A DNA stretch of 64,000 nt from Desulfovibrio piger (GTDB taxonomy: Bacteria > Desulfobacterota > Desulfovibrionia > Desulfovibrionales > Desulfovibrionaceae): NCBI RefSeq assembly GCF_951793255.1, contig NZ_OX636706.1:2829501-2893500 (forward strand), in the 5' to 3' direction. A program made the translations under genes and the position numbers. Of the stretch, positions 59,583 to 64,000 are shown in pieces. A model generated the notes under the pieces. It ran no database searches. It was not told where the DNA came from and saw only the letters and a program-made list of their open reading frames with translations. Positions within the stretch are counted from its first letter, which is position 1. The number at the start of each line of letters is the position of its first letter.

Positions 59583-61073
59583 ATGACCATGCAAGACCTT
59601 GGCAGGACCTTGGTGATGATTGAAAGCCTTATCCAAAATCGCGGCCTGAAGGCCGTCAAGGTGGCCGGGACCCACGGCGGCGAATGGGCTTGTCCCTGCC
59701 CCGCCTGTGGCGGGAAGGACCGCTTCCGCTTCTGGCCTGCCCAGGGCGAAGGCGGGACATGGTACTGCCGCCAGTGCGACAAGGGCGGCGACAGCATCCA
59801 GTTCCTGCGTGAGTTCGAGGGCCTGAGCTACACCGAAGCCTGCCGCCGTCTGGGCGTGGAGAGGACGGCGGCCCCCACCAGCATCATGCCCAGGGCCGAC
59901 AAGGCGGAGCGCCCGTGGGAGCCTTCCCCCACGCCTGCCGATCCCGGCCCGGTCTGGCAGGAGCACGCCGCCAAGCTGCTGGACTATGCCCATGCCAAGC
60001 TGCTGGCTGACGAAGATCGCATGATGTGGCTGGCCATGCGCGGGATCTTCCCCGATGCGGTGGAACGCTTCCGCCTGGGCTGGCTCCCTGGAGAGAACGG
60101 CAAGGACTGCTACCACCGGGATCGCGGCGCCTGGGGCCTGCCGACGGAGACCAATGCCCGCGGCCGGAAGAAGTCCCTCTGGATACCCGCGGGGCTGGTA
60201 GTCCCCGCCCTGACCGAAGACGGCGCGGTGCGGCGCCTGCGCATCCGGCGCACGGATGAGGCCCGGGAACGCTTCGGGGCGGAGATGAAGTACGTGGTGG
60301 TGCCGGGCTCCAGCATGCGCCCGCTGCTGCTGCGGCCCGAGGCCCGGGCTTTCGTGGTGGTGGAGGCGGAGCTGGACGCCATGGCCTGCGTGGCGGCGGC
60401 CTTGGACGCCGGGCTGGACGTGGGGGCCTTCGCTGCCGGGACCAACATGGGGCGTCCGGATGCGGCAGCCCATGCCGTGCTGCGCCGTGCCCTCTGCATC
60501 CTCGTGGCGCTGGACTTCGACCAGCCGGACGAGAAGGGGCAGCGGGCCGGGGCCAAGGGCATGCCCTTCTGGGCAAGAACCTACCGCACGGCCCGCCGCT
60601 GGCCGGTCCCCAAGGGCAAAGACCCCGGGGACGCCTTCCGGGAAGGCTGGAATCTGGCGGACTGGATACGCATCGGGCTGCCCCCTGTTTTCGCGCCTGC
60701 GCCTGTGCAGGAGGCACCAGCCCCCCTCCCTGTGGCCCCTGCCCCGGAAAAAAAGCAGGCCCGTGAGACCATGGGCGCTGGACGGATGGACGACAAGGGG
60801 GGCGGGAAGAAAAAAGCGACGGCTGCCGGGGCATGGGGCGGTGTGGAGTGGCTGACCCACCCCATCGGCCCGCGCGACAGCCTCCAGGTACTGGCCCGGG
60901 CGGGGCTGGAGGCTCGGCCCACCAGTGACGGCGACTACGAGATCTACGGGCAGGAGCGATGGCCCCAGCGAGATCAGGCCCGGCTCATGGGCTGGCTGCG
61001 GCGCTTCGGCCAGTGGGTCTGGCAAGCGCTGTACGACAAGGAATTTGCCCCGCCGAACGGCAGGGCGATGTGA
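59583..61073 (+). CDS. Phage primase with CHC2 zinc finger and TOPRIM domain
   Basis: 496 aa if started at the ATG at 59583 (an ATG at 59589 and a TTG at 59574 are also in frame). The zinc ribbon CPCPACGGKDRFRFW...WYCRQCDKGGDS lies at about residues 37-67, a DnaG-like middle follows, and a TOPRIM domain contains VVVEAELDAMA near 258 and LDFDQPDEKG near 310. The C-terminal 100 residues are Pro/Lys-rich then helical. Together with the upstream SF3 helicase it makes a split version of the primase-helicase usually fused in P4-type alpha proteins (inference). Confidence 0.88.
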   Translation: MTMQDLGRTLVMIESLIQNRGLKAVKVAGTHGGEWACPCPACGGKDRFRFWPAQGEGGTWYCRQCDKGGDSIQFLREFEGLSYTEACRRLGVERTAAPTSIMPRADKAERPWEPSPTPADPGPVWQEHAAKLLDYAHAKLLADEDRMMWLAMRGIFPDAVERFRLGWLPGENGKDCYHRDRGAWGLPTETNARGRKKSLWIPAGLVVPALTEDGAVRRLRIRRTDEARERFGAEMKYVVVPGSSMRPLLLRPEARAFVVVEAELDAMACVAAALDAGLDVGAFAAGTNMGRPDAAAHAVLRRALCILVALDFDQPDEKGQRAGAKGMPFWARTYRTARRWPVPKGKDPGDAFREGWNLADWIRIGLPPVFAPAPVQEAPAPLPVAPAPEKKQARETMGAGRMDDKGGGKKKATAAGAWGGVEWLTHPIGPRDSLQVLARAGLEARPTSDGDYEIYGQERWPQRDQARLMGWLRRFGQWVWQALYDKEFAPPNGRAM

Positions 61074-61080
61074 GAGGCGG

Positions 61081-61133
61081 GGTCCCCGGAAGGAGCGGCA
61101 ACTCCACCGGGGACCGGATGTGTGCTCATCCGG
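61081..61133. other. Two adjacent stem-loops between primase and methyltransferase genes
   Basis: GGTCCCCGG (61081-61089) / CCGGGGACC (61107-61115) and CCGGATG (61114-61120) / CATCCGG (61127-61133). Neither has a T-run. The stems abut in the 119-bp gap; possibly an RNA-processing or regulatory structure. Confidence 0.5.
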
Positions 61134-61192
61134 CCAGACAATCCGACCCCGTGCAATTAAGATGCACGTTGAACCTAACAGGAAACTGACGG

Positions 61193-62557
61193 ATGGAAAA
61201 GCTGAAACTGGAGTATTGGCCTGTGGATCGTCTGCGTGCCTGCGCGCGTCCTTTGCGTGACAACGACGCCTGCGTCGAGCGGATGGCCTCTGCCATGAGC
61301 CGCTTCGGATGCCGTATCCCCTTGCTGGTGCGGGCCGACGGCGAGGTGGTGGATGGCCATCTGCGTCTCAAGGCTGCTCGGGCGCTGAACTTTGCCAGCG
61401 TGCCCGTGCTGCTGGTGGACGACATGGATGACGCGCAAATCCGGGCGTTCCGCTTGCTGGTCAATCGCTCCGCAACATGGGCGAAGTGGAACGAGGGGGA
61501 ACTGTCCCAGGAACTGGCTGAACTGAGGGCTATGGACGTAGATCTGGAGATCACCGGCTTCGAACCGCGCGAGCTGGATCGCTTCCTGAAGGCTGCGGCC
61601 CTGGATGACGACGATGTGCTGGATACTGCCCCGGAAGCGCCTGCGCGACCGGTGAGCCGTCCGGGAGACCTGTGGCTGTTGGGCGGACACCGTCTGCTCT
61701 GTGGCGATGCTACCCTGCCGGAGTCTTACGCGGCCCTCATGCAGGGCATGGAGGCTGATATGGTCTGGACGGATCCGCCGTACAACGTGGCATATGAAGG
61801 GAAGGCCGGGAAGATCAAGAATGACGCCATGAGCGACCAGGACTTCGCGGCTTTCCTGCAGCGCGTCTTCCGCCAGATGGTGACCGGTGTGCGCAAGGGC
61901 GGGGCTGTATATGTGGCCCACGCTGAAGGTGGTGGGCTTGGCGTGATATTCCGCCAGGCCTTCATCCAGGCTGGCCTCAAGCTGGCCAGCTGTTTGATCT
62001 GGAGAAAAAACTCCGGGGTGCTCTCGCGAGCTGACTACCACTGGCAGCATGAGCCCATCCTCTATGGCTGGCGGCCTGGAGCGCCACATATGTGGTTTGG
62101 CGACCGCAAGCAGACCACCGTGCAGGACGCATTCCCGGCCGCGGTACGTGAGGACGGTGATGTCCCCTGCTGGCACATCATGGATGGTGAGCGCATCGTA
62201 AGGATCAGCGGCAAGGACGTGCACGTGGAGGTCCTGGCTGGCTCTGTATTCTGCGAGCCAAAGCCCCAGCGCAATAGCCATCACCCGACGATGAAACCGG
62301 TGGCCCTCATCGAGCGGATGCTGACCAACAGCAGTAAGCGTGGCGGCATGATCCTGGACCCCTTTGGGGGGTCTGGCTCCACGCTTATGGCCTGCGAGCG
62401 TCAAGACCGTATCTGCCGGACGATGGAACTTGATCCTCGCTTTGTGGATGTGATCATCCGCCGTTGGGAAGATGCCACTGGACGTGAGGCGCTGCTGGAA
62501 GATGGCGTGCGTCCCTTTGTCGAGGTGGCCCTCGAGCGTGGAGGTGATCATGCCTGA
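61193..62557 (+). CDS. ParB-like nuclease domain-DNA methyltransferase fusion
   Basis: 454 aa. Residues about 5-110 form a ParB/sulfiredoxin-like domain (WPVDRLRACARPLRDND, VVDGHLRLKAA near 58). From about 150 a DNA methyltransferase follows: HRLLCGDAT near 167, catalytic DPPY in WTDPPYN near 193, and the SAM motif ILDPFGGSGSTLMAC near 386. The order DPPY before FGGSG is the beta-class amino-methyltransferase pattern. Substrate adenine N6 or cytosine N4 is not decided; the target sequence is unknown. Overlaps the following gene by 8 bp. No restriction endonuclease is visible nearby. Confidence 0.92.
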   Translation: MEKLKLEYWPVDRLRACARPLRDNDACVERMASAMSRFGCRIPLLVRADGEVVDGHLRLKAARALNFASVPVLLVDDMDDAQIRAFRLLVNRSATWAKWNEGELSQELAELRAMDVDLEITGFEPRELDRFLKAAALDDDDVLDTAPEAPARPVSRPGDLWLLGGHRLLCGDATLPESYAALMQGMEADMVWTDPPYNVAYEGKAGKIKNDAMSDQDFAAFLQRVFRQMVTGVRKGGAVYVAHAEGGGLGVIFRQAFIQAGLKLASCLIWRKNSGVLSRADYHWQHEPILYGWRPGAPHMWFGDRKQTTVQDAFPAAVREDGDVPCWHIMDGERIVRISGKDVHVEVLAGSVFCEPKPQRNSHHPTMKPVALIERMLTNSSKRGGMILDPFGGSGSTLMACERQDRICRTMELDPRFVDVIIRRWEDATGREALLEDGVRPFVEVALERGGDHA

Positions 62558-63299
62558 TGATGATCTGCTGCGTCTGGCCAGGCAGTCTGCAGAGACAGAC
62601 CTCCCGTTCCTGCTTCGCGCCAAGGAAGAGGCAAAGAAGCGTATGAAAGACAATCCGACCCCGGAGAACGTGGGTGGCTTCAGACGTGCCCGAGAAGAGC
62701 TTGAAGGTGAACTGGCGCGGAGGCAGGGGCAGACGTCCATCCGCGTCTATAAAACGCAGCTGGATGCCGTGGCCTACCTGAAGGACGCGGGCTACAAGTG
62801 CAGCAAAAGCCAGTTCAACCGGGACGTGAAGGCCCGCAAGGTCCCCCGGACCCCGGAAGGCTGGTTCGATGAGACCGCCCTGCTGGGCTATGCCAATGCC
62901 AATCTGACGCCAGCCGGTCAGGTGGCGGACCGGCAGCTGGCCGATGCCACCACCAGCCGCCTGTCGGCAGACGCGCAGCTCAAGCGCTACCAGGCGGAGC
63001 GGGCGCGCCTGAAGCTGGAGAAGGAGCAGGGCCTGCTCATGCCCCGGGCCGAACATGAGCGAGATCTGGGCGCCCGTGCCCTGTTCTTCAGGAACGAGGT
63101 GCGCAACTTCATCCACCTGCATGGCGCCACCCTGATCCACCTGGTGGGCGGCGATGAAGGCCGGCTGCGCGAGCTGGTGCAGTGGTGGATGGAGACCACG
63201 GAGATCTGGATGGATGCCTGGAGCGGCGAGAGGGAGTTTGTGGTCAACGAAGAAGACGACGGCGCGGATGCGGACGCGCCGGGTGAGGAGGATGCGTGA
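62550..63299 (+). CDS. Probable phage terminase small subunit
   Basis: 249 aa. The start MPDDDLLRL has GGAGGTGATC in front, an excellent ribosome-binding site. The centre, YLKDAGYKCSKSQFNRDVKARKVPRTPEG..DETALLGYA, resembles the winged helix DNA-binding region of Nu1-like subunits, followed by a long charged helix (about 125-185). The assignment is by position (right before the large subunit) and by this helical, Lys/Arg-rich character; sequence similarity is weak. Its TGA overlaps the GTG start of the next gene by two bases. Confidence 0.7.
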   Translation: MPDDDLLRLARQSAETDLPFLLRAKEEAKKRMKDNPTPENVGGFRRAREELEGELARRQGQTSIRVYKTQLDAVAYLKDAGYKCSKSQFNRDVKARKVPRTPEGWFDETALLGYANANLTPAGQVADRQLADATTSRLSADAQLKRYQAERARLKLEKEQGLLMPRAEHERDLGARALFFRNEVRNFIHLHGATLIHLVGGDEGRLRELVQWWMETTEIWMDAWSGEREFVVNEEDDGADADAPGEEDA

Positions 63300-64000
63300 A
63301 GATCCGGTTTTGTGAGGCCGAACGCCGGGTATTTGCCCGGCGTGAAAAGCTGACCGTCTCGCAATGGGCCAGCAAGTACCTGATCGTGCAGGACGGCATC
63401 TACCGCGGCAGCCCGCTGCGGCTGGATGTATCGCCCTTCCTGCGCGGTCCCATGGACGCCTACTCACGTCCAGGTGTGCGCGAGGTGGTGGTCTGCGGTT
63501 CCCTGCAGGTAGGCAAGACGCTGCTGCTCTATGCCTGCCTGGGATGGTCCATGGACTACCGTCCGGGCATCAAGATGCTGGCCATGCCCACCCGCGAGTC
63601 CCGCGACCGCGTGGTGGAGAAGAAACTGCGGCCCATGCTCCAGGGCAGCCCAGTGCTGCGGCGCATGGTAGCCAAGTACCGGCGCGAGAACATCCTGCTC
63701 AAGGACGGCACCAGCATCGAGCTGGCCACGGCCGAATCCCCCAGCCAGCGCGCGTCCATCACAGTGCAGGATCTGTTCGTGGACGAAGAGGATCTCTACA
63801 GCCGCAGCGGGGACTCCTCCCCTCTGGAGGATTTCAAGGGCCGCACGCGCTCCTACGGCGACTTCGCGAAGATCATCCGGGCCTGCCAGCCCAAGGGGGA
63901 CGAAAGCTCGTCCATCTGGACAGGCATCACCAGACAGGTGGACCAGCTCATGTGCTACGAGGTGGTCTGCCCTGCCTGCCGTCATCAGCACCTCATGGAC
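63296..64000 (+). CDS. Phage terminase large subunit (GpA type), 5' part
   Basis: The first 235 codons of a terminase large subunit that continues past the window. It starts with GTG (GAGGAGGAT upstream), giving MKIRFCEAERRVFARREKLT. The ATPase Walker A is CGSLQVGKT near residue 67, the adenine-type motif MPTRESRDR near 101, and the acidic Walker B LFVDEEDLY near 159. VCPACRHQ near 227 is a zinc-ribbon-like segment seen in lambda GpA-like proteins. It overlaps the small-subunit gene by four bases, so translation is coupled. Confidence 0.9.
   Translation, partial: MKIRFCEAERRVFARREKLTVSQWASKYLIVQDGIYRGSPLRLDVSPFLRGPMDAYSRPGVREVVVCGSLQVGKTLLLYACLGWSMDYRPGIKMLAMPTRESRDRVVEKKLRPMLQGSPVLRRMVAKYRRENILLKDGTSIELATAESPSQRASITVQDLFVDEEDLYSRSGDSSPLEDFKGRTRSYGDFAKIIRACQPKGDESSSIWTGITRQVDQLMCYEVVCPACRHQHLMD

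Larger units (their letters stand above)
57234..64000 (+). mobile_element. Prophage-like element (left part), next to tRNA-Arg
   Basis: After the tRNA, the direction and content change to phage functions: SF3 helicase, zinc/TOPRIM primase, ParB-methyltransferase, terminase small subunit and terminase large subunit. The right end is beyond the window. No integrase, excisionase or repressor gene is seen on the left side; the integrase may be at the other end or lost. The left boundary is inferred from the tRNA position, not from a matched att repeat. Confidence 0.75.

Noticed and set aside
1..64000. CRISPR arrays or retron/toxin-antitoxin modules
   Set aside because: No regularly spaced direct repeats, no reverse transcriptase and no recognisable toxin-antitoxin pair were seen; the only tandem repeat is the 53-bp duplication at 47384-47489.

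Overview
The window reads as a chromosomal segment of a high-GC (roughly 65%) delta-proteobacterium, most probably a Desulfovibrio or close relative. The inference rests on the type of proteins present (anaerobic NadA/QueH, HypD/HypE hydrogenase maturation, a B12 uptake and corrin cluster) and on G+C-rich extragenic palindromes with a 'CCAAAA...CT' tail, which I recall from Desulfovibrio genomes. No 16S rRNA gene is present, so the genus is not proven.

Layout. 1-4.1 kb (minus): rpsI-rplM and polA. 4.1-7.6 kb (plus): a four-gene Mla-type lipid ABC transporter (STAS-fused permease, ATPase, MCE protein, PqiC-like lipoprotein). 8.0-9.3 kb (minus): a FadL/OmpP1-type porin interrupted by a single-base frameshift. 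9.7-13.9 kb: grpE divergent from hisD-purC-fabI and two tiny membrane-protein ORFs. 14.0-17.5 kb: tRNA-Ser(GGA) and a 1021-residue membrane protein of unknown function. 17.8-20.9 kb: GNAT acetyltransferase, DAACS symporter and LysR regulator. 21.2-23.3 kb (minus): mgtE and an orphan NarL-type response regulator. 23.5-28.8 kb: nadC-nadA-nadB (quinolinate/NAD synthesis) and an AsmA-like envelope protein. 29.1-35.2 kb: rlmI, a class V aminotransferase, DUF1844, argC, hypD and hypE. 35.5-39.8 kb (minus): cobI and a btuCDF-type ABC transporter under a well-preserved cobalamin riboswitch with its own promoter and terminator. 40.2-45.8 kb: pgeF, 5-formyl-THF cyclo-ligase, a phosphoesterase, an RNase E/G with a long N-terminal disordered arm, and queH.

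45.8-48.1 kb is a disturbed stretch: two identical tRNA-Asn genes, a complete 833-bp IS5/IS427-type insertion sequence, and a small membrane-protein gene whose 3' end was changed by a 53-bp tandem duplication. 48.2-56.9 kb holds a peptide-type solute-binding protein, a SWIM-SNF2 helicase, a CHAD protein with a degenerate HD-like N-terminus, and dgt.

From about 57.2 kb to the end the window enters a prophage-like element abutting tRNA-Arg(UCU): SF3 helicase, separate zinc/TOPRIM primase, ParB-methyltransferase fusion, terminase small subunit and the beginning of the terminase large subunit. No integrase or repressor gene is visible near the tRNA end. I saw no CRISPR array, rRNA gene or complete defence system. 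The best leads for something undescribed are the 1021-aa membrane protein, the N-terminal Arg/Ala arm of the RNase E/G, the split phage replication module, and the small-protein pair.
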